Part shown: in pieces, positions 47,671 to 58,077 of the stretch
Layout of the letters: each line of letters begins with the position of its first letter
How positions within the stretch are numbered: position 1 is the stretch's first letter
Assembly: GCA_028583605.1 (NCBI GenBank)
Contig: CM053327.1
Location: 39,514,522 to 39,578,521, forward strand
Direction: 5' to 3'
Source of the DNA: Dastarcus helophoroides
Taxonomy: Eukaryota > Arthropoda > Insecta > Coleoptera > Bothrideridae
DNA: 64,000 nucleotides
Translations under genes and position numbers: made by a program
The notes under the pieces: model-generated
Seen by the model: the letters and a program-made list of their open reading frames with translations, nothing else
The model's database searches: none
Told to the model about the DNA's origin: nothing

Positions 47671-49314
47671 ATCTAATACATTTGGAAAATAAACGAATTT
47701 GGAAAAAAAATTGAAAATTACCAGATTCGTTTCGAAATTGTTGCCTTTTTATTGAAATTTTGGGTAACACGCAACAATGGTTGAAATTTCTAAAAAATGC
47801 TTTCCTCGATATTTCCACAAAAATTGTCATAAAAGATTTCTATCAAAATGTCACCCTAATTTTGGAAAAATAAAAACCAATTTCGAAGAAAAGTCGTTAT
47901 TTGTAGAAACAGGAGCTGACGAATTTTGTGGTTAAGATTTAAATTTAAATTTAAATTAAGTCTAAACCAAACGATCGGATATTAAAAAAATCGAAATTTT
48001 AGAATAAGCCCCCCAATTGTGGGAAATACCCCAACATTTTGAGAAAGATTTATTTGAAAACAAAGGTGAAAAGGAACAGAAATTTTGTACTGAAAATTTG
48101 GAAAGAAAATTGAAATTCAAGGATAAAATCAAAATCTCGAAAAGGTTGGATTATATTTTCGCATGACTTCATGAAGCAGAGAAAACAAGCGCCGCCTTGG
48201 CATGTCTACGTTAAAAAAAAAAAGTCGAATTGTGACATAAAAGTAGCAATTTCGAGAAAAAAGCGAATTTGGAGAAAAATAGCGAAATTAGAGAAAAATA
48301 ACGAAATTAGATAAAAATAGCGAAATTAGAGAAAAATAGCGCAGTTCAAGAAAAAGAGCGAAATTAAGGAAAAATAGCGAAATTAGAGAAAAATACAAAA
48401 TGAGGGGAAAAGTTAAGAAAAAATTCGAAATTAAAGAACAAATAGTCCTGGAGAAAAATAAATTTTTGTTTAAGTTGGAATTTGAGAACAAAAACGTTTC
48501 CAAAAAAAGACGAATTTTGAGAAAAAATGATGAATTTTACGAATGGCACGAAAGTTGGAAAAAGTGAGAAAATACCGAATTGTAAGAAAGACTCTCACAT
48601 TTTAAGACCGACTAATTTGAAAACAGGTGAAAAGATACTGAAATTTGGAAAAGGTTTCTCGGTGAAAGTCAAACCTTGAAGAATGTCGAAATCCAAGAAT
48701 AAGATCAAAAAAAGTACACATTTTTAGAAAAACCTTCTTCAGGATGGATTATATTTTTGCATGATTGCATAAACCAGAGAAAGCAAGCGCTGCCCTGGCT
48801 TGGCTACGTTAAAAAAAGTCGAATTTTGACATAAAAGTAGCAATTTCGAGAAAAAGGCGAATTTTGAGACAAATACCCAAATCAGAGAAAAAAACAAAAT
48901 AAGAAGATAGGAATTAGCAAAAAATTTAAAATTAAGAAACAATTCGTCCTAGAGAAAGATAAGTTTTGGTTGAAAATTGGAATTCGATAACAAAGACGAA
49001 ATTTCCAAAAAAGACGAATTTTGAGAAAAAATAAAACTTTACGAAATTCAGAAAGAGTAGAATTTTGAGAAATGTCTAAATTTCCAAAATTTTTCTAATA
49101 TTTTTAGTTAAATGTTTTTATAATCCAGATATTTGAGAACGAAGACGAAATTTAAAAAAAGAAGTGAATTTTGAGAAAAGATGACAAATTTTTCGTAAAG
49201 ACAGGACGAAATTTGGAAAGAGTGGAATTTTGAGAAACAAGAATAAATCTCCAAAATTGTTCGGTATTTTTACTCAAAATTTTGACATAATGCAAAAATT
49301 GCGGGAAAAATGCT
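47671..49314. other. AT-rich spacer with a 590-bp direct duplication
   Basis: Low-complexity AAATTCGAGAAAAA sequence. A less repetitive block, GGATTATATTTTCGCATGA to GGCGAATTT, occurs at about 48147-48270 and again at 48734-48865 with several changes. No gene. Confidence 0.55.
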
Positions 49315-49447
49315 CTCAGTATGTCTCTGAAGACGATAGCTTGGCTATCGAAACGCGTTAGTTGTGTTTTTTAATCTTTCTTGGTTTCAGGGGACAAGAT
49401 TTCTAGTTCAGTTTTTGAAGATAACCAAGGACCGGTCCGTTCCACCA
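49315..49447 (+). repeat. Interspersed hairpin repeat, copy C
   Basis: The best-preserved copy. It reads CTGAAGA, then the stem-loop CGATAGC-TTG-GCTATCG, then AAACGCGTTAG. The tail carries TTTCTTGGTTTCAGGGGACA and GAAGATAACCAAGGACC, ending in GGTCCGTTCCACC. Confidence 0.75.
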
Positions 49448-50119
49448 AAATTCATTTCGATAATTCTATTTTTTTCTTGAAATTAGAATTTTAATCACAA
49501 AATTTTGATTTTGACACAATTTTTTCTAAATATTTTGACTTTTCTTTTCACTAAACTCAGCTCAATTTCTATTTATTAGTAAAACTTAAAATTTTAATCT
49601 CAAAAGTTCAAATTTGAACCCTAAATTTCGGGAAACATTTTTTAAAAGAACTTCGAAAGCAAAATCGAAAATTCAAATTTAAAGTTGAAAAAGTCGACTC
49701 TGAAGTTGAAAGTTAAGTAAAAACATACTAATTTAAAGTCGAAAATTCAGAGTTTGAGAAAAATTGAAATATTCAGATTCAACTTAAAATTTCTAATTTT
49801 ACATATTTTGATTTTTTAAATAATTTCGAATGTTCCAGAAATTTTATTTTGCTTCCAAAAATCTTAAACGTTTCTTCAATTTTTTCTCGAAATTTCGAAA
49901 TTAATATTTTGACTGTCTATTATCGCAATTTTAGGAATAAAATCTAAAATTTGAGTCTGAAATTTAATTCTGAAGTTAAGATTTTTAACTTAAAAATTTG
50001 AATTTAAACATCGAATTTTAAAGAACTAAACATTTCGAGAAAAGAATCTTTATTTCTAAAAAAGACGTTAATTTTTTCCTGAAAAGTCGAGCATTTTGGT
50101 TGTAAAAGTGAAGTTTTAG
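49448..50119. other. AT-rich low-complexity spacer
   Basis: AAATTTCGA-type sequence with no gene and no sharp repeat boundary. The retrotransposon fragment starts at about 50120. Confidence 0.5.
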
Positions 50120-50341
50120 GTATAAATTGAATTTGGTGTTCAAATTAATATCTTATGGTCTTCCTCCTGGACTCTGTCATTTGATATCCAATTTTCTCGC
50201 TGACAAATCTCTTCAGGTCGTCGTCGATGGCATCTCATGCGAGACATTTGCGATTAACGCAGGGGTGCCTCAGGGGTCTGTTCTGTCTACTACTCTATTT
50301 CTGTTACGCGTAAACGATCTCTTAGCTTCAACTTCCAATCC

Positions 50342-50349
50342 TATGTACA
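50342..50349. repeat. Target-site duplication of the R1-like insert, left copy
   Basis: TATGTACA; identical to 54387-54394. Confidence 0.85.
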
Positions 50350-53300
50350 TATATATATTAACTGAAGTAAATTTACACTTCATTTTGAGGGTTCCTACAC
50401 ATGCATACCCCTCTAACCTTAACTATTACATAATATTCTTATTTAATTACATTTTATTCCTACTTCGGTTTGCCGTATGTTCCTAGTCTAGTCTAGTTTC
50501 TAACCTACAATTAATCTGCCTAACCTACCCTTCACCTTAACCTAATCTAACCTATTTAACCTAAAGTTCTAATCTAACGTTCCTCCTCGCGTTGTCTCTT
50601 TTTCTTTCCTCTTGCGTTACGTCTAAGGCTGGGTGCTCAATCCCCCAGCTTGTGCCATGTCAAGGTACTCGATCCCCTTGACTTCGGATGGTTCCAGGTC
50701 AGAACTTGGAGTTCGACGTAGGCTTCCTCCCATATTGTCCTATTCCGCTTTCTCGTAGATTCATTTCCCAGGTACTCGATCCCCCGGTACTCGAAATCTA
50801 TTGTTCCTCAAATGAGGACTTGAGTTCGTCAAGCTTTTCAGCGGCTTGGTTCAGAACTTCAAAGAAATTTGGGTTCCGAGCCGCTTCATCAATCTCCTCG
50901 ATACTTCTTGGCCAGAGCACTCCCTTTCTTATCGCTAGTTGCTCTGTTCTGTTCCTCCATTCCTCCCGATTCCTGCATACGAACATTACATGATCAGCAT
51001 CCTCGGGCTCTCCGCATTGGCATAATGGTGAGTTCCTTTTCCCCATCCTGTGGAGGTATTCCTGAAACCTTCCGTGGCCTGTAAGCAGCTGTACGCATTG
51101 CTGCGTAAGCTGCCTTCCTCTTAGACGCCTGTAGCCTTCAACTCTTCTCAGGTAGCGATGAGTCCCTCTCCCTGTTGTGGCAGAATCCCATCGTTGTTGC
51201 CACCTGAAAAAAGAACAACGCGACAGTCTGTTCCTAATAAGCCCAAAGGGCACCTTATCGTATTCATATACCACCACCATGTTATTATTATTATCATTAT
51301 TGCCTAAACTGCATGCGCCTTTCGCGAGCTCGTCCGCCCTTTCGTTGCCAGTGACTCCCCGGTGTCCCTTAACCCATTCCAATCGCGTTTTCCTTTGTTC
51401 TTGAAGCAGATCTTGCGCTTCCTTAACAAGTTCCGAATTTGGTTTATTTTGCATGGCAGCTATTGCCGCCTTACTATCACTCCTTATAATGCAACTTTCC
51501 AGCGTACGAGCTCGTTCTAGTGCTTTCTTAATAGCTAATACTTCCGCCTGAAACACCGAGCAATTGCCTCCGAGCCTGTATTGCCCCTTACCTATTTCCT
51601 TTCCTTTCCTATAAATAACGTAAGCTGCTCCCGTGCCTGTTTCCTGTTTGGATCCGTCTGTATAAATTTCGTATTCCGTTGCTATTTCTTGCTTCTTTTG
51701 GTCTAGTTCCTTTACCGGATGTTTCCTTCTCTTCTTGACCTTTTTCTCTATCTGTTCTGCGTTAATCTCCAGTCCCGTTTCTTCACGAATTTTTTCCCCT
51801 GTCCATTCAAATATTCTTTTTCTGTTTCTTATTTCTTCTAATTTAATATCTATTGGTACCAGCCCTGCTAATACCAATGCCGCTTCCGTTGACACTGTTC
51901 GATAAGCTTTCCCTGCTTTAAGTGCCATTATTCTTTGTACGCTTAATAGCTTCCTTTTTTCTTTGACTCCCATTTTATCGTACCATAAGTTCGCCCCATA
52001 TGTTATAATAGGTTCGATTGCTCCTTCGTAGATAGCTGCAATGTTTCTCCCTTTAAGACCCCAGTCTAGGGCCGCAGCTGCTGTAATTTTCTGTGCTACA
52101 TTCTTTGCTTTCCCTGTTACGTGTTTTATGTGTTCCTTATAGTTTAATTTCTTATCTAGTATAATTCCTAAATATTTAAGCGTTTCTTTGCACCTTATTC
52201 TGCCACTTCCCATCCTGAAAGTCGGCTCTTGTTGATTTGAACTTTTTCCAAAAAATATAGCTTCCGTTTTTTCTGCGTTAAATTTCACCCTACTCCTTTC
52301 GGCCCAGGCTTCTAGCATTATCAGTGCTTCTTCGCCAGCTTGTTTTGTGCCCTTCCATGTGTTATTCCTTATGATAAGTGCCGTATCATCAGCATATGCT
52401 ATGATGCGACACCCATTTGGCAGCTCACATTTAAATATATCGTTATAAAATATTTTCCAAAATAACGGTCCAGACTTCGATCCTTGGGGGCATCCCAAGT
52501 CTGCTGTTTTATTTACTTCAACTCCTTCTTCCTTCATTATCGCTATTCTCTTCCTAAAAAAATCTCTTGCCAATTGGACTAAATTATCAGGACATTCATA
52601 TTCTATCATCTCGTTTATTATTTTTGGCCTCCATGCGTTATCAAACGCTCCTTCTATATCCAATGATATTATTGTACAGTATTCCCCCCTTTCCTTTGCA
52701 AGTTTAACTTCTTTAACTACCTCTTGTATAGCATCTTCCGTGCTTTTCCCTTCTTCGAATCCATATTGATCCTTGTGAATCTTTCCTCTTCCCATGTTTA
52801 TATGATATTCGATCCTACTCGCCATCAGTCCATCCAGCACTTTCCCAAGTACTGGAATAAGACTAATTGGTCTATGTTTGGTTTTATCGTTTCCTTTTGG
52901 GATCAGCTTAACCACCTGTTTTTTCCAGATGTCAGGAAATGCTCCTTTTTGAAGACATTTATTGAATAAATCAACAAATACTTCTGGTTTGGCTTCGATT
53001 GCTTCTTTAATGATATCAGACGTTAATCCATCTATTCCTGGAGCTTTCTTTGGGCTCATTGATTTTATTATCCTTATTATTTCTTCTTCTATGAATTCCT
53101 GATCGTTCTCTTCTCCGTTTAAATTTTCAGCCCTTTGTCTGATTACCCCCTGTTCATCAGATTCATTTTCCTTATCTTCATTTGGAAAGTACTTCATTAG
53201 AAGCTCTGTGCTGTCTCTTCAGCCGTTTTTGTGTATTCGCCTTTCTTTTTGCGTACGCTTTGCATCAGTACGCTACTTTTCCTTTTTCCTCTTATTATTT

Positions 53301-54386
53301 TGTATGCTCCTTTCCACGGATTCTGTCCCTGGTTTCTACTACAGAACTCCCGCCATCCGTTTAATTTTGCGTTTTCTATTTCCTTTTTAAATTCCGTCCG
53401 CTTTTGCCGATAAACTTCTAGCTTTTCTTCCCTCTCTTCCCCTTGTTTGTCTTGATAATCTCTTCGAGATTTGTTTACCTCTTTTTTCTTTTCCGTTAAT
53501 TCTGAAGTCCACCATGGCACTGCTTTCTTATTTCCTTTCCTTTTGGGAATTACTTCCCCTGCTATCCTTTCGATAGTCTTATTTATTTTCTCGGCTACCG
53601 CGTTAATTTCTTGTTTTGTGTGCGCTTCTCTTATTTCGACATCTATACCTTCCATTTCTTCTTTAATTCTCTTTGAGAATTTCCCCCAATCCGCTTTCTT
53701 TGTACTAAATCCAAAGTTTTCTTCAACCCTATTCTCTCCTTCTATAGTAAACATGATGTTTCTATGATCACTCAAATTTTCTTCTTGCTCTACGTTCCAT
53801 CCTTTTATTAGCGAATATATTCCCATGAAAGCTAAAGTCACATCCAAGTGGCTGCTCCCATGTGGCCCTATATATGTCGCTTCTTCTCCTTCGTTCACAG
53901 TTACCAGATCCAGCTCAGCTATCAACTCGGTAATCGCGTTTCCTCTGTTATCTTCCCTCTGACTTCCCCAAGCAGGTGACTTACTGTTCACGTCTGCTCC
54001 GGTTATTATTTCGCCTCCTTTCGTTTTTAGTATGCTTATAATTTCTTTCAGTTTTCTTACTTTCATAGTGAATGTGTCATTCTCCATTCTTCGTGCCACA
54101 GGTGGTATATACGAAGATATCGCAAACATGTGTCTATTTCCCAGATTAATACCTATTACCGTATTATAATTATCCGCTAATTCCTTAATTTCTATTGCCC
54201 CCATTGAATTACTATTAATTAAAATCGCTGTTTTATCTCCTCCTGAGAATACTTTAATTTGTCCGTTAAATCCTTTAATCTGTGCCCCCTTTACATGAGG
54301 TTCTTGAATTAGCACAACCTGTATATTTTCTCTAATTATCTTTTCGTTTAATAATGCTGTAGCCGCTTTAGATTTTCCTAAATTTA
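50350..54386 (-). mobile_element. R1-like non-LTR retrotransposon (5'-truncated, 4.0 kb)
   Basis: Inserted antisense into the jockey/CR1-like element, flanked by the 8-bp duplication TATGTACA. The 5' end (54386) falls at the very start of the endonuclease domain, so ORF1 and the 5' UTR are missing, as usual for target-primed integration. The 3' UTR is about 450 bp (50350-50797) and ends in a TA-rich tail. Because the host element's reading frame is exactly restored without it, the boundaries are secure. Confidence 0.92.
50798..54386 (-). pseudogene. R1-like ORF2: endonuclease, reverse transcriptase, RNase H; one frameshift
   Basis: Polyprotein of the retrotransposon in two frames: 53197-54386 (APE-type endonuclease; INLGKSKAA, IQEPHV, GADVNSKSPAWGS, SDHRN) and 50798-53197 (799 codons). 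The second holds a reverse transcriptase with KAPGIDGL, RPISLIP, SLDIEGAFD, GCPQGSKSGP and AYADDTALI. It then has an RNase H with YTDGSKQ, AEVLA, SDSKAAI and GHRGVTGNERADELA, and a terminal C-x-C-x7-H-x4-C motif. GCPQGS favours the R1 group over jockey. The frames meet at a TAATG overlap at 53195-53199; a single-base indel would also explain it. The RT and RNase H half is otherwise free of stops, so the copy is young. Confidence 0.92.
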
Positions 54387-54394
54387 TATGTACA
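54387..54394. repeat. Target-site duplication of the R1-like insert, right copy
   Basis: TATGTACA; identical to 50342-50349. Confidence 0.85.
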
Positions 54395-55285
54395 GCTACG
54401 CAGATGACAGTAACCTTGTGTCATCTCTTTTCTCCGACAAACCATTATCTATCGCTGCTTTAGATCAACTAAGGGAACAGCAGATACAGACGATTAATCG
54501 GGATCTCGAGATTATTCTGGAATGGGGTAAGTACAATTTGGTCGACTTCAACGCTTCAAAAACTCAGGCCGCGGTTTTCTCTAAGGAAACATCAAGGGAT
54601 AATGCAACAAACGTACTAATGGACGGTAAAATCCTTCCTATGGGATCTAATCTATCTATCCTAGGAGTGATGCGACCACTAACTTCTCTTGGGACGATCA
54701 TGTGCGCGCCATTGCCAAATCCGCCTCTCAGAAACTAGGCTTTCTTTTTAGAGCTAAAAAATACTTAACATCTCATCAGCTATTGACACTATACAAAGCC
54801 CAAGTTAGGGCAACACTAGTCAATACTGTTCTCATGTTTGGAGTTCAGCCCCAAAACACACTTTAGCTTTCTTGGATTCAATTCAAGGAAGAGCGATTCG
54901 CCTAATTGATGACGAGAGTCTGACCGATTCTCTCGAAACACTAGAGCACAGGCGTATGGTTGGTGACTTGTCTCTTTTCTACTAGTACTATCATGGAAGA
55001 TGCTCGCAGGAACTAATAGGATTGATCCCCCCAAGGGCAAGATTCTTGAGGCGTACTAGACAGTCGGAGATAGCAAATTCCTGTGTGGTCCAGCTTGACA
55101 CAGTGAGGACTCCTGTCTACGGAGACTCTTTTTTCTGTAGAACTTGTTATCGAAAGGAATTTTCTCCAGAAATTACAACCTATCCTTGTTTAAGAAGGCG
55201 GTTGATCGCCATCTATCCTCGTACTCGCACTACTTTGAAAGCATAATGGGGTTACCCTTTACGAGTGGATTAAACTTAAAAAAAA

Positions 55286-56440
55286 AAAGATTTCGAGAAT
55301 AAAGTAGACGTGTCCTAGAAAAAAAACATGAAACCATTCCCAAAATAATGTTTTTAATTTGAAGTGCTTTTTCTCTAATTGTCAACTTTCTCGAAATATC
55401 CAGTTTTCTTTTGCTGTACATCTTTTATAATTAATGTATTTTTTAAATTGATCGTGTTGCAATTAATTCTGAGGGTGCTTTGTGTTAACTGATGCGCAAA
55501 ATAAATAAGCCAGCAAGAACAAAAAAAGCAATAGTCTTGCTACAAAAACTTGAATCAAAGCAGCAAAAAATTGGCAAGACAAAAAGTAAAACAATTTCTT
55601 GTCTTGCTCGGCAAAACAAAATAAGAAGTTATCTTGCTTTGTGCTCCGCTAAGGGAGGCAGCCATTTAAATCTATTTCATTCAATTTCAGGCAATAATTA
55701 TTTATTTATCAAGGTTAGTAACTTTCTGTTAGAATCAGTCAATAGATAATTTACTAAATTTATTGGTTATTTACAGAAGGGTTTCATTAGGTAAATCAAA
55801 GGAACTCTAATTCGAAAGATATTTAAGAATTATTTTAATATGTTAATTTAGCTACTAATGATAATAAACACAATTAACTCAGCTGCTGATTAGCATCCAG
55901 GGTAAAATGGGCAGGGGGCATTTTAAGAAGAGACGTTACTAGCTTCACCAATTAGTAGAATGAAAAAAATTTCTTGGAAAAGAGGGTGCTTCTGGAAGTG
56001 GGGAAAAGTTATTTATTATTGATTAAAATGAGTTTTACTGATTTTTTAGCTAGTTCGAGTAAATTGTTGGGAAGTTTCAATCGAGATTGGTGCTGTTCAG
56101 TCCAGGTAAGTCCAAGTAAATATTTCATATATATATTAAAAAAAATGTTGATCAAAATATTATGTTCAGAAACGTTGAGAAAGCTATTTCTTAAAAACTG
56201 GTTTCACCACATTTCAAGTTCGCGTTTTGAATAATGGAATGATTTTGAAATTTTTTTGTGGCATTCAAACTTCTTTACTACTGCTCCCCCTTAATTGTTA
56301 AAGTGGTCACATTCCCTCTTTATAATTAGTATACACTTAGATTAAATTACTGAATTTACAAAAAAAATTGATGAGGCTCGTTAGTTTCAGTCCCTTCTAA
56401 AATCAAGAGGTAAATATTTATGAAAACTGTTTTTATAGAT
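55286..56440. other. Spacer
   Basis: AT-rich. Two short open frames (55492-55749 and 55974-56234) have no recognisable family. The second contains an exon-like end CAG|GTAAGT at 56105 (see findings). An inverted repeat GCAAGACA...TGTCTTGC is at 55572-55607. Confidence 0.45.
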
Positions 56441-56448
56441 ACTAAATT
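56441..56448. repeat. Target-site duplication of hAT-like element, left copy
   Basis: ACTAAATT; identical to 60218-60225. Confidence 0.85.
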
Positions 56449-56788
56449 CAGGGCTTCGAACCGTTATTTTCGTTCCGAAAAAAAAATTATATTGGTTTCG
56501 TTCCGGTTTTTGTTCAGACAAAAATAACGGTTTTTTCCAGTTTCGGTTTAGCTCTCAGTGACTAATTTTTTATTTAAAAAAAAGAAAATATTTCAAGTAA
56601 TCTCGAAACAAAAGTCCGAATTTCAAAAAAATAAACCCTGAAATTTAGGGAATAATTCAAGTTGAAATTTTGAGTATAAAGTCAATTTTTTTAGAAAATG
56701 CAGAAATTGTAAGTTTTTTTTAAGTTTAATCCACTCGCAAAGGGTAATGAAAATTGACAGAAATGTTGAATAAAATTAATAAACATTT

Positions 56789-56893
56789 TTTTTTTAAGTT
56801 TAATCCACTCGCAAAGGGTAACCCCATTATGCTTTCAAAGCAGTGCGAGTAGGATGCGGAAACAAGGATAGATGGCGATGAACCGCGTTTAGA
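56789..56893 (-). mobile_element. Jockey/CR1-like 3' end, truncated copy
   Basis: Reverse-strand copy of the 3' end at 55180-55285 (CATCGCCATCTATCC, ending GAGTGGATTAAACTT plus A-run). A shorter stub of the same end lies at 56715-56746. It is inserted inside the hAT-like element. Confidence 0.85.
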
Positions 56894-58007
56894 ATAAATA
56901 GAATAAAAAACATTATCAAGATTGAAGTGATGACAAAAAAAGGATGAATCACAGCAAACATCTTTTAATATAAAACTTATAATCATTATGTATTACAAAA
57001 TATTGAGTTTAAGCTATTTAGAAATCTTAAAACATATGAAGTTTAAGTTATGTTTAGAAAATAATATATAAAACAGAGTTAGTACTGCTAGGAAATTGAA
57101 TTTGAAGTAAAATTTTCAGAAAAAACTAGCAATTACAGAATTTTGCAAAAAAATCAAAATGAGGAAAGTATTAATTTGCAAAATTTCGACTTATACTAGA
57201 GATTTTAAGAGAAAATACTCGAACAATCCAGTTGAAAGTCAAAATATTATGAATGAAATAAAAAAAGTTAAACCTTGATATTGTAAGTTAAATTTTGACA
57301 TCTTTTTCATTTCGTGTTTTAATTCGACATACTGAGGAAAACATTCAAATTTAAGGAAAAGAATTTCTCAGCTCTAGAAAGAAATCTAAATTTCAATTCA
57401 ATCAAAGATCAAAGTTCGAAAAAACAAACTAAATTCATAAATAAAAATATTTCAATTTTTCAACATTCGAATTTGAGATTTGGGTGTAAACATAAATAAG
57501 TCATAATATTTGGAAAGCGACTAAATTTCGTGTTTCAAAATTTTGGAAAAAAAAACACAAAAATTGCAATTTTTATATCAAATTTTAAGACCAACGTAAA
57601 AATTAAAAAAAAAGTTCAAATATATTTAAAAAAACTGTATCCAAATTCCTTTTAAGTATTTTGAAGTTTTCAGGAAATTTGAAGAGGACATTTTCAGGTT
57701 CCTTTCGAAATTTTATTATATTCTGAAGATCAAAAGGTCAAATTGGAAATTCTAATTTTTTAAGATAAAAGTAGCCTAAATTTGAAGAGAAAAATATCAA
57801 CATTTTTTTGAAATAGTCTATATTTTGATTGAAAAACGTTTGTCAAAACCTAAACTTTATAACCAACGAGATTTCCATTTTTTTAGAAACTTTGATTTTT
57901 TAAGCAAATATTGAGAATTCCAAATTTTATCGAAAATCCGAGTTAGCACTTTTAATTGATAAAAATTTTTAATAAACTTTTAGGTTTTTTACAAAAACTT
58001 TTTCACG

Positions 58008-58077
58008 AAATGTGGCGACTAAAAATTTAAATATTTCCAAACTGGGTCGCAGAAATGTTAAATAAAATTAATAAATA
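58008..58077 (-). repeat. Interspersed repeat, half copy
   Basis: Reverse complement of the first half of the 15995-16143 repeat (CAGTTTGGAAATATTTAAAT and AACATTTCTGCGACCC). Confidence 0.65.

Larger units (their letters stand above)
50120..55285 (+). mobile_element. Jockey/CR1-like non-LTR retrotransposon, 5'-truncated, decayed, interrupted by another element
   Basis: Coding parts at 50127-50349 and 54395-55246, separated by an inserted element. Reverse-transcriptase motifs: INAGVPQGSVLS and NDLL before the gap, and SYADDS straight after it, so the catalytic YADD block is rejoined once the insert and one target copy are removed. The remainder carries a C-terminal domain with ending RTRTTLKA-stop (55245). 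The 3' tail is GGGTTACCCTTTACGAGTGG then TTAAACTT and poly-A. Frameshifts near 54668 and 54830 and a stop near 54985 show it is dead. The 5' end is cut inside the reverse transcriptase. Confidence 0.88.

Noticed and set aside
50500..50570. AACCTAATCTAACCTATTTAA resembling degenerate insect telomere (CCTAA)n
   Set aside because: It is irregular and lies in the 3' UTR of the R1-like retrotransposon; not a telomeric array.
50688..53767. Plus-strand open frames of 60-101 codons
   Set aside because: Antisense shadows of the R1-like ORF2.
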